Of a stretch of 64,000 nt of DNA, positions 43,301-57,387 are shown piece by piece. Source of the stretch: Rhea pennata (Eukaryota; Chordata; Aves; Rheiformes; Rheidae). A program made the position numbers and the translations under genes. The notes beneath the pieces were generated by a model. That model ran no database searches and had not been told where the DNA came from. It worked only from the letters and a program-made list of their open reading frames with translations. Location of the stretch: NCBI RefSeq assembly GCF_028389875.1, contig NC_084687.1:1576611-1640610 (forward strand), given 5' to 3'. Positions within the stretch are counted from its first letter, which is position 1; each line of letters starts with the position of its first letter.

Positions 43301-46300
43301 TACAGCATCTATTCTCACTGCTGCGTCAGTCACCTCTGACGGCCCTGCTGGCCAACAGGCAACAGCCCCCCATTGCCCCAGCTGGGATCTCCTTGGGTTT
43401 CTAGGAGCTCAACCTCTTGGTGGCCTCCTCAGGGCCATGGAGAGCCTCCAGCAAGTGCTTACAGCTTAAACCTACCTCAGCCACAGGCTGAGCAAGGGGC
43501 TTGAGACTGGCTCATTAGCAAGTGGCCTCTAACAAGCTTGGCCCTTAGTGAGGGCTCCTGAGCCCAAGCCAGCCCACGGGAGAGCCCAGGGCTCATCGAG
43601 CTTCGCCCAGAGAAGCTGGAGAAGGATAGGCCATTGCCTGTTTCATCTAATGCAAGGAATCAGGGCCATCAAACTTGCTTTGGGAGTTTGTCCCCGGTAC
43701 TCATCAGCTGTGCTGATGAGAGCATCAAGCCTGACTTCTCATTGAAATGTCTCCTGCTGCCAATTCTGGCTTTGCTTCATCCTGCTCTGTTCCCTGCTCA
43801 ATTAGAGAGCCTTTGGTACCTGCTATTTGCTCCCTGGGAGAGCACTTTATACTGTAATCAAGCCAGTTCTCCGTCGCCTTTCCTACAACCTCCACTCTCA
43901 GCCTGCCAGGCTTTTTTCTAACCTTTCTGTGGCTGTTTCCCACCTTCTCTCTAGTTGTCCAAAACATTTTTTCTAGTACAGAGCCCAAACCAGCTGCAGG
44001 ATTTTCCAAGTGGTCCCATCTGGAGGTGCTCTTTGAGGTATCTCCATGTCATGGGTGGCACCAGAAGAAGCATGGGGGGCCCGCAAGCACATGTGGCCAC
44101 CTGAGATGTTTGAAGAATGCTTTGCCCCATGGTCCTTAGCATCCCCTAAATCCCAGCTGCCCATTCCCTGATAGCTCCCAGACTGCATCCCACTGGGAAA
44201 ATGCCTGCTAGCACATCCACAGCCTTGCCATCCTGGTGGGATCCCCAGGTCGCCGACTGGAGCTCCTCATGCCACCTGAGGAGCTGTCACCCAGGAGGGT
44301 CCCAAGTTCACGACATGCTGGAGAACTGCCAGCATGGGTAGATGCTTCTTGGGTCTGCAGGCGGGTGGCAGCAGAGGCAAGTTCCCACCACCAGCAGGTC
44401 CACGTGCCCTTGTCCACATGCCCAATGGTGCTTCAGGCCCAGCGCCCTTCCCGCGAGGGAGAACATTGGGAAAGACCAACATTCATGCGGGGAAATGCCA
44501 GGCCCCCGAAAGGTCCTGGGTGCTGGACTGAGGAACCTGGTTGGGGCAATGAGGCTTTGGCAACCCCAACCCAAAAGCCCTTCATCAGAGCAGCAGAGCC
44601 CCCGCGCTCTCGGTGCACCTCCTATGTGAGCACACGCTGGCTGACACGCCAGCATGCCTTGGCAGCGGGGAAAAGGCTGATTTTTTCACAGCTTATTTGC
44701 AAGGGCCCAATTTTTCCCTGACTCTGGCACCCTGCACTCAGCCCTGTCCCTTCCTCCTTCTTTGAAGCACCCATCTTTGAAGCTTCCCCATCACCCACAT
44801 GTGGGTTACAGCCAGGCTCGTGACCACAGAGGGCCACTAGTGCCTCCTGGCGAGACCAGCCATGAAAGCAGTGCCTCCGTGGGTGCCTGAGATGGGTGAG
44901 AAGCACTGGGGCAGCTTGGGGGCTGGAAGTGCGGGAGAAAGAGCCCCCACGGGCTCGTGGCCCCAGCGACGGCAGTGGGAATGGCTGATTTACGGCCACT
45001 GCTCCAGCCCTGCCTGCCTCCTGCTCCCGCTGCTTTGAAGCCCGGCCAGCTCCACTCGGATTGAAGCCATCCCCTGTTGCCGGAGCCGAACATCTGGTTG
45101 CCATCCCCGCTTCCCGCAGGCCCCTGATGCTTTGGGCCAGGATCCCGCAGCAGTGCCCTCACCACGATTTCTGCAGGAGCTAAATTCAGGTCAGAGAAGG
45201 CCCCTTTTTGCAGGGGGCCACGGTCAGGCTTCCCGCATCCCCGTGGCATGCGGGGCGGGGAAGGACTTTCCACGCTGGAGCAGCAGCGTAGAGCCAAGCG
45301 GGGCAGATAGTGCGAGCCGGGCGAGCCAGGTTTTTGTTGGCGCCCTGGGGATGGGCTCCCGGTGGCTTTAGCCTGGCTGCGGCCAGGCCACATAACTGCC
45401 ACAGGCGAAAAGTTATCTGGAACCTCTCAGTGTTCGGGGACGCGCAGTAATTCCTGGGCTTCTCCGCTGCGTCGCTCACCTCCTTCGCTTCCTTTCGGCT
45501 TTGCCAGGCTCTATTTTTCCATCTGCTTTGCTTTGCTTCTGCGCTGGCTCTGGAGCAGTCTGCTCCCTAACCTGCATTTAATACCTGGATAAAAGAGATA
45601 TTCCCAAGCAAAGCAATTGCAAGCACTGATTTGCAGTTCGCTGTAAAATCCACTCATCCCATTAAGGACTCCCCGGAGTTTTTGCCTTCCACTGCAAATG
45701 CACGGTTATCTGAAGGAAACTGTGCTGCTGTTTACTGGTCCCTGTGCGGGTTGGGGCTGCCCGGGCAGGGGGACAGCTGAGCAGCTTCGTGGCACTGCAG
45801 GGGCAGCCGAGCGGGTGGACACCTCCGGGGGAAAGCTGCCGCCGAGAGTCCCTGCCGCAGGCACCGCATATTTATTATATAAGAGATAAGCCCGGCTAAC
45901 GGGAGATCTAGCTGCACTCGAGTGACACTAAGCTGATATTTTTGCAAATGCTGGAAACAGGGACATGAAGGATCAGGTGCCACCGCACACTGCAATGAAG
46001 AGAAACATGCCGTCGATGCAGGTCTGCAGCGGGTGGTCCTTGCCCGGTGGGTGCCCATCAGGGCAGCCTCGGGGCTGGGCAAAGAGGGTGCAAAATCTTG
46101 ATGCGGACCCCAAAGTGTGGAGCGCACTTGCCACCAAGTTGGCGAGAGGTTTGCGCTCTGGTGATCCTTGGCTCACTTTGGGGAAAAAAGTGACCGCTTT
46201 GGAGAGCCTGAAATAGATGATTCTGCCCTGCTCTGGGCTTGGAAAGTCGAAACAAGTCCCAGGAGAGGCAGACAGAGAGTGGTGGCCGCCGTTAGCTAGT

Positions 46301-48439
46301 GGGGCGAAGGGTCCCTTTCCACATCGCGTTGCTGAAGCAGAGGAGATGAAGCCAAGCCCAGAAACTGAGACTGCTGCTGCTGCTCCAAAGCCCTGGAGCA
46401 AGGAGCTCCGCAGCGTTTGCTCTGCTTCTGCCGGATGCCGAACCAGCACTTCCCGGCCAGGCGAGCAAGGCGGCGGGAACGTGGGAATGAGCAAATGCCG
46501 CCGTGAACTTGGGAGATTTATTTTTTTGTCCCGAGCAAAGCTTTCTCCAAATGTTGCTCTTCCAAACAGACTCTGACACATCTGGGTTTTTTTCTGTCTC
46601 CGTGAGCTTTCCAAACAGCGGCGCCTGGCAGAGCAGCTCATGCGGTGCTCCCGTGTATCCCGGTCACAGCCTCAAGCTGGCCGGCCCAGAGCGGGACTCA
46701 GCCCCTGGGAGAATGCTCGGCCCAGGATCAATCCTCCTTTACCCCCGGGAAGAGCTGGTGGTGATGGAAGCTGGGAAAGACCTGCGAAAGCTGGCGAGGC
46801 TCCGACTTGCGTGCGGGCTGTGGGATCGTGGCCGATGTCATGGCACCCCCTCACAGGAAAGCAAAAGCGAGTGAGCTGCAAATAGGATTTGTGTCTGCTG
46901 ACACTGATACCGGAGGAGCTCCGCGAGCTGAGTCACGCTGGGGCATGGGAGGAAGCCTGCATGGAGCAGCAGCGCAGGCAAAACGGGCAGCGCTGGGAGA
47001 TCCCGAGCACCGCACAGATCACTGCTGGCAGCACCAGCAGGTAGTGACGGCACCCGCATGAAGCTCGGCGCTTGCAAAAAGTCAAGCCCGAGGCATCTTG
47101 CATGGGGTGCCTCCAAATCTACATCTAGGCTTTAAGGGAGAGGACTTAGGCTCCTAGAAGGCGTGTGAGGAAGCTGGTGGTGGAGGTGTGAGTGGGCTCT
47201 GCCTCCGGGTGTCCACCACCACCACCTCAGCCATACCTGTGCTGCTGTCACAGCCCGGCACCAGGAGCTTAGAGAACGGAAAGGAGATTGCCAGGCTTGT
47301 TATCACGTCGGGGGGCCCTTGGCTCCCTGCTAGCCAGAGGTGACTGCATTGGGCAGTGGCCATGCGGAAACCTTGGGTGCCCCTGGGGTGGCATTCCCAG
47401 TGCCAGGGGCCACTGCAGGAGCAGGAGCCCTCGGCAGCACCCAGCCTGTCCTGACGGAGATGCTGTCCCAATGGAGACAGTCCTCTTCCAGTGCAAATCC
47501 CCTGCGGACAGCTCGGCCCTTGCCCCCTCCCTTCTCTGCAGAGACCCACTGCCACGCCTGGCCAGCTCCTAGCTGCTGGTGGCCACCTCCTGGCAAGGTG
47601 ACTTCCAAACTCCATGTCACCGCATGCTGCTCCCTCGGAAGGACATGGCACCTTCCCCCACTGGGCTCGCAACAGGATCTTTCTCACCACTTAGACGAGC
47701 CTCCGACCCTGGGCTCAGCCCTTCGGAGGGGTTATTGCACTGCTTTGCTGAGAGTCCTGCTCCAAGGGCTGCAGGGAGCAGAGGGAAAGCTGGTGCTTGC
47801 TGGAAGGAGCAGAAGGGTGTCTGGTAAGGGGAAGGGTCCCTCCTTGCTGAAGGCCTCTGCACACACTTGCCAGGCACTTGAACTTTGCAGCTGAAACTCC
47901 CTCCAAGTCCAGGGGTGCAGTGCTGGGAGAGCAGCCTTGGCCGCCCCCTCGCTCTGCCACGCAGGCATCCTCTGCCATGCCCTGGCCTTCTGGGTCTGCA
48001 CCATGCCGGCAGGCTGCCCCTTAGATGTCCCGGCACCTCACCTTGTCCCCCTCTCCAGCCTGGCTACCACTGAGGGCCTGAAGACAGAGAGCTGTTTGGT
48101 TTCCCCAGCCCCTCCCCACCATGGGCTGCTCTTAGTGCTCTTGTCTGTCCCATCCTGATGTCCGGGTATACAGCTCTGGCAGCCTTGCTGGTCTGTGGAG
48201 GTGGAGATGTCCCCTCACCCATATCCCCTTGGGAAGCCACCGTGTCCCACCGTGTCCCCTGGGGCCCTCCAGGCCTCAGGGACAAGACACCACAGGGCTT
48301 TGTAGCAATGACATTTGGAGGAGGTTTAGATGGGGTATCATCCCCCGGCAGGGAGGCCCAAACGCATTTCTTTTTGGAGCTTGTCCCTGATAGTACTGGT
48401 GGGGGGAGGGGGGAAGGGGGAAGACTACCAGCCTGGAGG

Positions 48440-48860
48440 GGACAGACAGTACCAGACCAGGGAGACAGATGTTAGGGGCCCTGCACAGATGGTGCTGGCC
48501 CCAGACAGGCAGTACCAGCCTCCAACGGGCTGTACTGGCCCCAAACAAGCTGCACTGGTCCCTGGGGACATACTCTGCTGCCTCCAGACAGGCTGTGCAA
48601 GTCCCAGAAGGTCTATACTGGCCTTGGACAGGCAGCAATGGGCCAGAAAAATGGTGTTGTCAGGAGGTACCAGCTCCAGACAGGCAGTACCAGACAGGTG
48701 GTGCCAGCCTGGAGGTACTTTCTGGAGCATGCAGGACTGGCCTAGCATGACTGGCTTGGGCAGCTGGTACTGGGCAAGTGGTTCCAGCCTGGCCATACTG
48801 GTCAGGGTGGGCAGTACAAACACAGGGGTACTGGCAAAGGGAAGGCAGACACTGGCCCGG
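48440..48860. repeat. Degenerate minisatellite, block 1
   Basis: Words of the form CTGGCCCCAGACAGGCAGTAC recur at about 25-35 nt spacing, with variation between copies (CAGACAGGCTGTGC, GGACAGGCAGCAATGG, CAGACAGGCAGTACCAG). It is a diverged tandem array. Confidence 0.75.
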
Positions 48861-48889
48861 TGGCCCCAGTGCTGGCACACCATCCTGGC

Positions 48890-49210
48890 CCAGAGGTCCT
48901 GGCCCTGCACGTGGTCCCGGTCCCGAGGTCACAGCCCTGCACACGGTACTGGCCCCGCAGGTCTCGGCCCTGGCACACGGTCCCAGCCTGGAGGTCTCGG
49001 CCCTGCACATGGTCCCGGCCCCGCACACGGTCCCGGTCCTGCACACGGTTCCAGCCCTACACACTGTCCCGGCCCCGCAGGTCCCGGCCCCGCACACGGT
49101 CCCGGCCCTGGCACACGGTCCCAGCCCGGAGGTCCCGGCCCTGCACACGGTCCCGGCCCCGCAGTTCCCGGTCCCGCACACGGTCCCGGCCCCGCGGTCC
49201 CGGCCGGGCC
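48890..49210. repeat. GC-rich 18-nt minisatellite, block 2
   Basis: Copies of CACACGGTCCCGGCCCTG and variants, with inserted CCGCAGGTCCCGGCC, follow each other in near-perfect order. The 18-nt period keeps several frames open on both strands (repeated HTVPAL/HTVPAP in one), so the long open frames here are a repeat effect. Confidence 0.9.
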
Positions 49211-49309
49211 GGGCGGCGCCGCCGGCGCCGGGCACGGAGCTGTCCAGCACCGGCGCCTCCTGAAAGGCCCCGGCGCCGCGGGGACCCGCCCCGGGCACGG
49301 GGCTCCCTG

Positions 49310-49625
49310 CTGCACCCACCGCCCCGCTGCACCCTCGGCACCATCCCTGATCCCTCTGCACCCTCCGTTACCATCTCTGGTCCCGCTGCACCCCTGGCAC
49401 CATTCTGGGTCCCCCACATCCCCCAGTCTCCCTGCACCCCTGGCCTTGCTGCAGCCCCTGGCACTCTCCCCGGCCCTCCTGCACCCCCTGGTCTCGCTGC
49501 GCCCCCGGTCCCATCCCTGGTCCTCCTGTACCCCCCGACCCAATGCACCATCCCTGGTGCCGCTGCACCCCTGCCCCGCTGCACCCCCAGGAACCATCCC
49601 CAGTCCCCCTGAGCACCCTGCCAGC
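49310..49625. repeat. Degenerate C-rich minisatellite, block 3
   Basis: Repeats of about 30 nt of the form GCTGCACCCCTGGCACCATC. Copies are diverged but clearly in tandem, and the block sits beside block 2. Confidence 0.75.
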
Positions 49626-52600
49626 CACTCTGGGGCTCCTCTATGGCAAAGGGGACATCTCCACCAGGAGTCACTCACCATGTGGTCCCCTGTTACTCCT
49701 GCCTGCCAGCAGGCTCAGGGGATGTCACACCAGCTGCACTCAGCTCATGTTTTCGGGCATTAATAGCATCACTTAAAAACCTGCACACTGAGGCTGGGAC
49801 GGCATCATGTGGAATAGCCTCAGAGAAACCAGACACCGTGTGGTCTCTGCCACAGCAAACTGGCACATCCCCAGGGGCCGCAGGAAGGAGCAGGCTTCAG
49901 CATCGGGCTCCATTGCACAGCTCAGCTGACACCTCCCTGGGGCCTTGTCTCAGCCCTGGGCTTCCCCCAGCCTTGCTGGTGCATCCCTGCACCAGTATTT
50001 GTGCTGGATAAAGCCTCTCCTGGGCAGAGCTTGCCTCTTCTGCCCAAGACATGGGGTTATTGGTGGTGGAGGCTGCTGCAGTCCATCCAGCTGAGAGCTA
50101 AACTTTGCTACGAGCAAGTTCTTATTAAAGTGGGTTAACTGCATAATGGGATTGCCATGGAGTGGCTAAAGCAGAGATTAGTGCTGTGGCTTTTGGGCTG
50201 GACGGCTCTGCTGTAACAACAGGCAGTTTCTTTCCTTCTCCTTTTGCACCAGCTGCCAGCTCTTCTCAGCACTCTTTCAGCTCAGACAGCATCTCCTGTA
50301 GGCCAGGGAACATGCTCAAAGCCCTCAGCGTTGTGTTGTCAGGCTCCAGTGAGGATGAGGAGAGATGGAGGCATAGCAGGGAACTGGCCTTGACGTGTGG
50401 AGGCCCTGGCTGCTGCTGTCTATGGGGCCCAGCTGGTCTGCGAGGGTGCAGAGATTTCAAAGCTGTGAAACTTGAGTGTCCCCTCTGCATTGGCACTGGG
50501 CACTGCAACATGGGACTCCCAGGTCCTCTTCTGACCCTTGTGATGGTGTGGGTTTGTGCGCCGCATCCTCTTCCTGATGCTCCCACCATGCCAGGCAGTG
50601 CAGGGAGAACTGGGCACTGTGTCAGGCCTCCTCTCCCACCCTGTGCCTGTCCTATTTAGCTCTGTTTAGTCCAATCTCTGCCAGGCTTTTTAGCAGAAAA
50701 GCTCTCGCAGGTGAGCGCCACCTACCACCCTTTCAAGATCCGGCACCAGCGCTCTGCACAACCGGTGGGTCAGCAACACGATGCAAACCCGATGTTGGGC
50801 TGAACTGGGCTCGTAGCCAGAGAGGAAGTTTGCAAGCCCAATCTGAGGACCATGGGTTGGAGGGTTAGGGAGAGGGATGCAGAGGGGCAACCTGCAGGAG
50901 GGCAGCAGCGTGCCTGTGAGCCTCGGCTCGCCCTGCCTTTCCACGGCCAGCTTTGATGTGAAAGTCTCTTGCTAGATGGTAGTGGTTGGATGAGCTCTAA
51001 GCAGTATTTGGGACTCTCTGGTGCTAGTCTTGGGCAACTGTTGGCTTTAAATAATTTAGCTCTGCAGAGCTGATGTGTGTCAGCACACTGAGGGGGCAAG
51101 AGGGTCTGCTACCCCCTGACTGAGCTGGCTGAGCGTCTTCCCCAGAGCACCTACTCTGCCTAGGGCCCTGAAGCGCTGCATGGTCCCACCATGCAGCCGC
51201 ATGTCCCCAGCTGCCCCAACCAACAGGTCTCCAGTGCCCTGTGCCCAGTATCACTCAGTGTGTGGGCAGGCGAGGTCCCGGCCATGGCATGGGGGCCAGA
51301 GGGTCAGTGATAGCATTAATCCAGGCTGTGTTGAAGGCTGAATCGGCTGTTTGTTCTCATCTGAAGGCTCCTTTTTCTCTCCACTCCTGGCTGTTTCTTT
51401 TAGAAAAGTTTTATGTCCCTTGTGTTACAAGGCCCCTTTTCTTTGTCATCCCTCCTGAGCGTGCCAGGGAGAAGGACAGAGCGGCTGTGTTGCAGCATAG
51501 CCATTTCCAAAGGCAGCCCAGGGCTAGATCCTGCATGGTGCAAGCAGCAGTGTTGAGGGGCCTCAAGGGTCTGTCTCTTGACACGTGGGCACCAAGGGCT
51601 GGTCCCCTGCCAAATGCTCCTCATGTGAGACCCATACTACTGTGCTGATTTTGCCTAGAATGGGGAAGCTCACCCTGCAGTTGGCTTCCCTTCCATCGCT
51701 GGGGCAACTGCTTTGTGCTGTGTGGGGCCAGGATCCAGGACGTAGCCAGGGGGCACCCACAAGGTGAGATGGGCCCATTGAGTTCTCTTAGCCATAGTCA
51801 CGGAGAAGTCCAACCAGGGAGGGGAAAAGCCTGTTTCCCCTTGGTTTAGGGTACTTGGTTCCCAGGCCATTTGTTTTGGATGTTGGCAGGAAAAAGGTGG
51901 ATCCTTTTAGAGCTGCAAACAAAACTGTTCCCTTGGATGGTAAGGAAAGTCTCCCATGTGCCATGGGTGAAGGATGAAGCTGGTCCACCAAGCAGCAGGA
52001 GGCTGGGTGAATTTGGTGGTCTCAAAACCCCATTGCTGGCACTGGCTGTGCGAATCTCGATTCTCATTTATAAATCAATAGTTGTTTTGTGTTGGAGAGA
52101 CCGAGCCAGGCTTTGGGACGAGCCCAGCCTCAACGCTGCAGCAGATGCTCACGGCTCAGCGCCGAGCTCAACAAAGCTCAAGCAAGCCTACTGTGGGCCT
52201 GGGCTCACCCCTGAACTCAGGAACGCTGCTAAACACCCGATCCTGATCCCTCCCTTGCGTCATCCCAGTAGCCTGTCTCCATGCTCCCTGCTGGAAACTC
52301 TCTCCATCCCTTGATGGTCCCAGCACATCTCATGGCTGGCAGCACATACTGGAGCTCTACCCAGGGAAAACAAGATCTGTCCTTGGCTGTAAACCCTTTC
52401 TGCTTGCAGGAACGTAATGGCTCTGACACCCATCCATGGGGCACCTCCGGGGCAGAGCAGCTGGCTGGGCTAAGCAGTCCCAGACCTGTCTGAGTTGGAC
52501 TGCAAACACCATCATGCCCCTCCTGCCTAGGAGGATTTGGGGGATTTAATCGAAACCATGCAAAAATCTTTCTGCAGCAGCCATTATTTCCTGCAGATGG

Positions 52601-55600
52601 GAACAAACTGGGGGAAAAGTCTGACGAGGGTGGATGCAAACTCGCGTTGCAGAACATGGCCATGGCAGGGACCTGCTGGGGGGAGGGGCAGACTGCCTGG
52701 GGACAGCCGCAGAGCTGCAGGATTCACCCCTGGGTGTCCCTTAGTTCTCACCCTTTAAAAGCCAAGATGTTTTGCAGGCTCTGGGCATCTCCCGGGGACA
52801 GCCAGCATGTCCGGCCCTGCTGCAGCCCGCTGCGCTCACACACTGCCAGTCCTGGGGGTGTCTCAGGAATATGCCTTGATTTATGGAGCTGGCATTGGGC
52901 TTTCCAGGACCCTGGAATCTGCTCTGCAGCAGGGTGCATCCAGGGAAGGTGCTGCCCTTCCCAAGCCCTGCATATTACTCAGGTTTTAGCTCCTTTGCTC
53001 CTCACAGAACTCACAAAGCCGTGTCAGGGTAGGGAAACTGAGGCACTGAGGAGCAGTGTAATACTGGCAGAGGCTAAAGGGCTTAATACCTTCTTGCAAC
53101 AGTAAGTGCCTGTGCTCAGACACTCCTGCCACAATTATCCCAGGGACATGGGCAAGAATTCAGTCTCCAGCAAGGAAAATGCAGCTGCGAGAAGGCTGAG
53201 ATAAGGGAGATATAAATATATTTAAATAGTCTCGTTTTTCTGAAAGTCACCCTGAAACACTTAGGGAACTGAGTGAAGTGATTGCAGAGCCATTAGCTGC
53301 TGTCTTGAAGATATCACATGAGATTCTGGAAGAGGCCAGAGCTAGGATCTCTCTCCACCAGGCATTAAGGAGGAGCTCAGGACTTTGGACGTTCAGTGTA
53401 ACTTCAGCTCCTGGGAAAGTACCACAGCACAGCTTTCTAGCTTTGGATGAGCTCCTGGAAGATGACTGCAAGATGAGTAATAGCTGGATGGATGTGCTGG
53501 GAACAAGTTGTGTTGAAGCAGCTGAATCTCCTCTCTGTCCAGGGTGACTGGCCTCACGGCAGAAGGAAGCAGTTGTTGGCATAGAACTTGTTTAAGGGAG
53601 ACTTTGGTCCAGGTTGACCGCTTTTATTGGTGGCATGGGCTGAACCAGTCACCAGGGAGATGGCATGCAGCCCAACAGACTGGGAGCATCAGAGGGAGAC
53701 CACTGTCAGCTGCTGGGGTTGGAGGCTGCTAGGAAACAGGGGCCACAAGATGAGAATTGCCCTCCAGGTCCTAGGCATCCTTATATTTATTTTTGCCTGC
53801 TAAAGCTGCAGGTATAAGGTGCATTTTGACTCTGATCCAAGGAAGGAGCTCAAGTTCTGAGCCTAAAACAGATGCCTTTCAGAAAGAGCTGCCTTCAGGG
53901 ATGTGCTGGTTTGCATTTGTCCCGGGATGAAGGACATATTGTTTAGCCAGGATGATTTCTTATATTCATCTTGCTTTGGTGCAAGCACCTGGGTCTGTAC
54001 AGCCTCATCCAAAGGTGTCATAAACCACTTGTCTTTGGGTGTGATGGTCTCTAATATGGGGTAAACTCAAGTTCAGTGATAGGTCCTCAGGACCTGCGAG
54101 GAGCCAGAACGTGTGTCCCTGCCTGGAGACTGTCTCCAATGGCATGGGAAGCGAGGCTCAGCACCCGACGCTCCCAATCAAGGCTTTGCAGCCTGCAGCA
54201 CTGCTGCAGCTTCCCTAAAATTTTCCTAAGGGCTTGGCGCTAAAATAGCTTGTGCAAATTTGATATCTTCTATGGGGCGCTCAGAAAGCAATCTCAGCAA
54301 TTCCTGGGCCGGTACAAGGGGAGGGGATGCAGATGAGAAAACAACCAAGCAGCTGCAGGTCCTTAATGCCTGTGAGGATGCAAATTTCTGGCGTTTGCTC
54401 GACCCGAAGCGAGAGCTGCAACCTGCTTCCCGCGAGCTGAGCTGGGAGGGATGGAGCTCCTGGCCACCGCCGCGCTGAGCCTGCGGTGCCGACAGTTTAT
54501 TTTCATTAGTGGAAAGTTGCTTCCCTTTGGAGCTAATTGGAAAGGAGCTGCCTGCAATGGAAAGCCTGACCTGTCTATATAGGTCGAATCGGTAACCTGC
54601 TTAGCTTGGCAAACCGGCTTGGGCCACAGGAGGAAAGCACGACCCAGCACTCAGCGCCTGCTGCCGCTCGGCTCCCCACGGCCGGATTTCAGAAACGCAC
54701 ATTGGAGGGAAAACCTGGCCCCTTGGGGATGGAGGACTCCAGCCCCCCATGAAGAGCCCCTATTTGATGGGGTGGGAATTGAGTTGAAGTCAAGTTAATC
54801 ATTTGCTCGAAACAAGGATGTGCCAAATCTCCTGGGAACGGTTTTAATTTGTGCTTGCTAATAATATAATGGGAGGTTAGCAGTGGGTTGCTTGAAGCAG
54901 CAACAGGCTTTGCCTGATGCGGGGGGAAGAAATGGACCTGTTACGACTTTGATTTGTCCCGGGACATTCCCAGACATGAATCTCCCCCATTCTCAGCCAG
55001 AGGTGCCTAGCCCTGCCAAGGTCCCTTCTTGTCCCAGTCATGATGGCCTGACCATGGCTTCAACTTGTGTCAGTGGTCTTCGGGTGGCAGCATCTCCAGA
55101 TCTCCTTGTGGAGGCATAAGGCCGATGAGCTGGTCGTGCTGCTGCTCTGTTTCTGCTACTGGCAGAGGTGGGATCAGTTTTGGGGGAGGTCTGATGGCTT
55201 GCAGGGTCAGTAAGGCAGGTCCAAATGCTGGAGGATGCAACAAAAACTGGATATAACACTTTTCTCAAATGCATTGAGAGCAGGATCTTGCCAGAAGGTC
55301 TGGAGGGGCATTGCGTGGTGAGGATACACAAAGGGTGTCGGTGAAGATAAGTCCGTAGGAGAAAACCTAGATTAATTTTTGCCTCTCAGCTCACTGAAGA
55401 GGACCTCAGGGAAATCACCACACTGGGACTGACTTTATGGAGGCAGCAGCAGAGGATCTGCCTTAAATTTAGGAGAAAAACAAATCACGAAAATCACCAG
55501 CAGCAAGCCCCAAGGCTGGAGCGACTTCAAAGGCAAAATAGTGAGTTACAGCTGGTGGTTTAACCACCCACATAAAGTTGCTTCGGTGCCCCCAAGGTAT

Positions 55601-57387
55601 CTCCAAGGATGGAGATCCACCAGGTCTCTGAGCCCCTGTCTCAGGGCTGCCCTGCTCTTACAGGCAGGAAAAGTCAACCTGGTTGACATTTGTAAAAGGC
55701 ATTTTGCAACTACAGCCTGAGAAGTAGATCTGCCCCCAGGCAAGAGCGAGCAGTCCCCATGTGGCCAAAGAACTGGGTTAAAGATGGTGAAAAAAGTTGA
55801 ATATTGGCACCTGCAGGTGTCAGTCCTGAAGCACAACCTGGGAAAGAAGTGAACAGTGCTGCTCAGTCCAGCTTTTCTGCAAAAAGGATCTGGGACCGCT
55901 GCAGAGCCTCTTGCCCTGCTGAGCCCCTCTGACTGGTGTTTTGCCCAGGGGACCCTGCCCAGTGCTGGGTACCAGGGTCTGCAGCCGGCCCTTTCTGCAG
56001 GCCAGGTCTGGCATCAGCCCCTGACTGGTGTCGGGCCGTAGGTGCTCAGCCGATGTGCTCCCACGAGCATCCTTTGTAGGTGCAAGGAAATCACATAGGG
56101 GCTGGAGAAGCCCTGCATGACCCCTGCGTGACTGCTGCTGTCTGCCACACGAAGTGGCACATGCTCCCCACGGCTCCTCAGGTGCCAGGCTGGTCCCATG
56201 ATGGAGGTCCAGCTGGGCCCCAAGCTGGGCACCATCAGTCCTCTCCTGTGTGTCTTCCCATGCATGTTGTACCCCCTCTTTGTATCCTCCCACCCCAGGC
56301 TGTCCGGCTGTGATTTCACACCAGGAGAGTGACTGAAGTGCTGGTCACAGGGCCTGCTGGCTCATAGTCTTGTCCCTTGCTGCCCCCATAAGCACCCCCC
56401 AGGGACGCAGCGGGGCTCTGGGTTTCCCTGGCATGTCCAACCAGCCCCCACCTCATCGCTCCTCTCCTGGCAGTGCAACACCACGTGCCCAGAGGCCAGG
56501 ACCACACAATGCCATGTGCCCAGAGGCCAGGACCACCTGCAAGTGGCTCAGCCCTACAAGAGCTGCCAGGGCTGGATCCAGCCCCCCCACCCCCTGCCTT
56601 GTTTCCAAGGCTGGGCCACGTGGGGGTGGCAGAGTCCAAATGCTGGCTCTCTGTCTCACCCTGTGCATCAATCTGGCCATGTCCCCAGCCTGAAGACCTC
56701 CTCTGAGCACCTCTTTCCCAGGTGCTCTGGGACATCCCACCCCATGTATGGTTCCACAGGACCTTGCAGCTCTGCAGCCCCGACCGCAGCTTGGGGCTGC
56801 GAGCATAGGGAATTGCAGCTCGGACGGCTCTGCAGGGAGGCTGGGAGGAGGCCTCCAGCCAGAGCAAGCCCAGAGCTGTTGGAGTGAGCTCCCTCTTCCT
56901 GCTAATTAAAATAACTTTGGAGGGACCTTTGTAGCTCCTGGCTGGCGCTGAAGTCATCGCTGCCTGGTCTTGAGAACGCTTAGGTCTTGTCTGCAAAACC
57001 AGCCCTTCTTCCCTGTGAGTCACTGCTGGACCCAGTGTTCCTGCAAAGCCCTGGAATTTGAGCTCAGGGTTAGGGGCTGGATCCTATTGCCGGGCATCAG
57101 AGTAGAGTACCACAGAGCTTTTTCCTCCTTCACCCACTTCCTTGCCCCCCGCCCTTCTCTGTCTTTAAAGTCGTATTTTTGTGCTTGGGACCTGAGACCG
57201 CAGCTTCAACACCCTTCTCCGAGCCTCAGCCCTCACCATCACTCATGGCCTGGCAGGACCCAGGGCTGCCTGCTGGCCCTGGAGCAGCTGTGGGTTAGGG
57301 GAGAGGCAAAACAGGGCTGTCTGGGGCATTTCTGGACTTTACCCATGGTGCATTTTTCACCAGGCACTTGCACGTCCTGAGTGGGAG

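Noticed and set aside
48330-49763. 477-codon plus-strand open frame and 230-250-codon frames on both strands
   Set aside because: Explained by tandem repeats with a period that is a multiple of three. Composition is repetitive (HTVPAL, PGPAHG) and no domain is recognisable.
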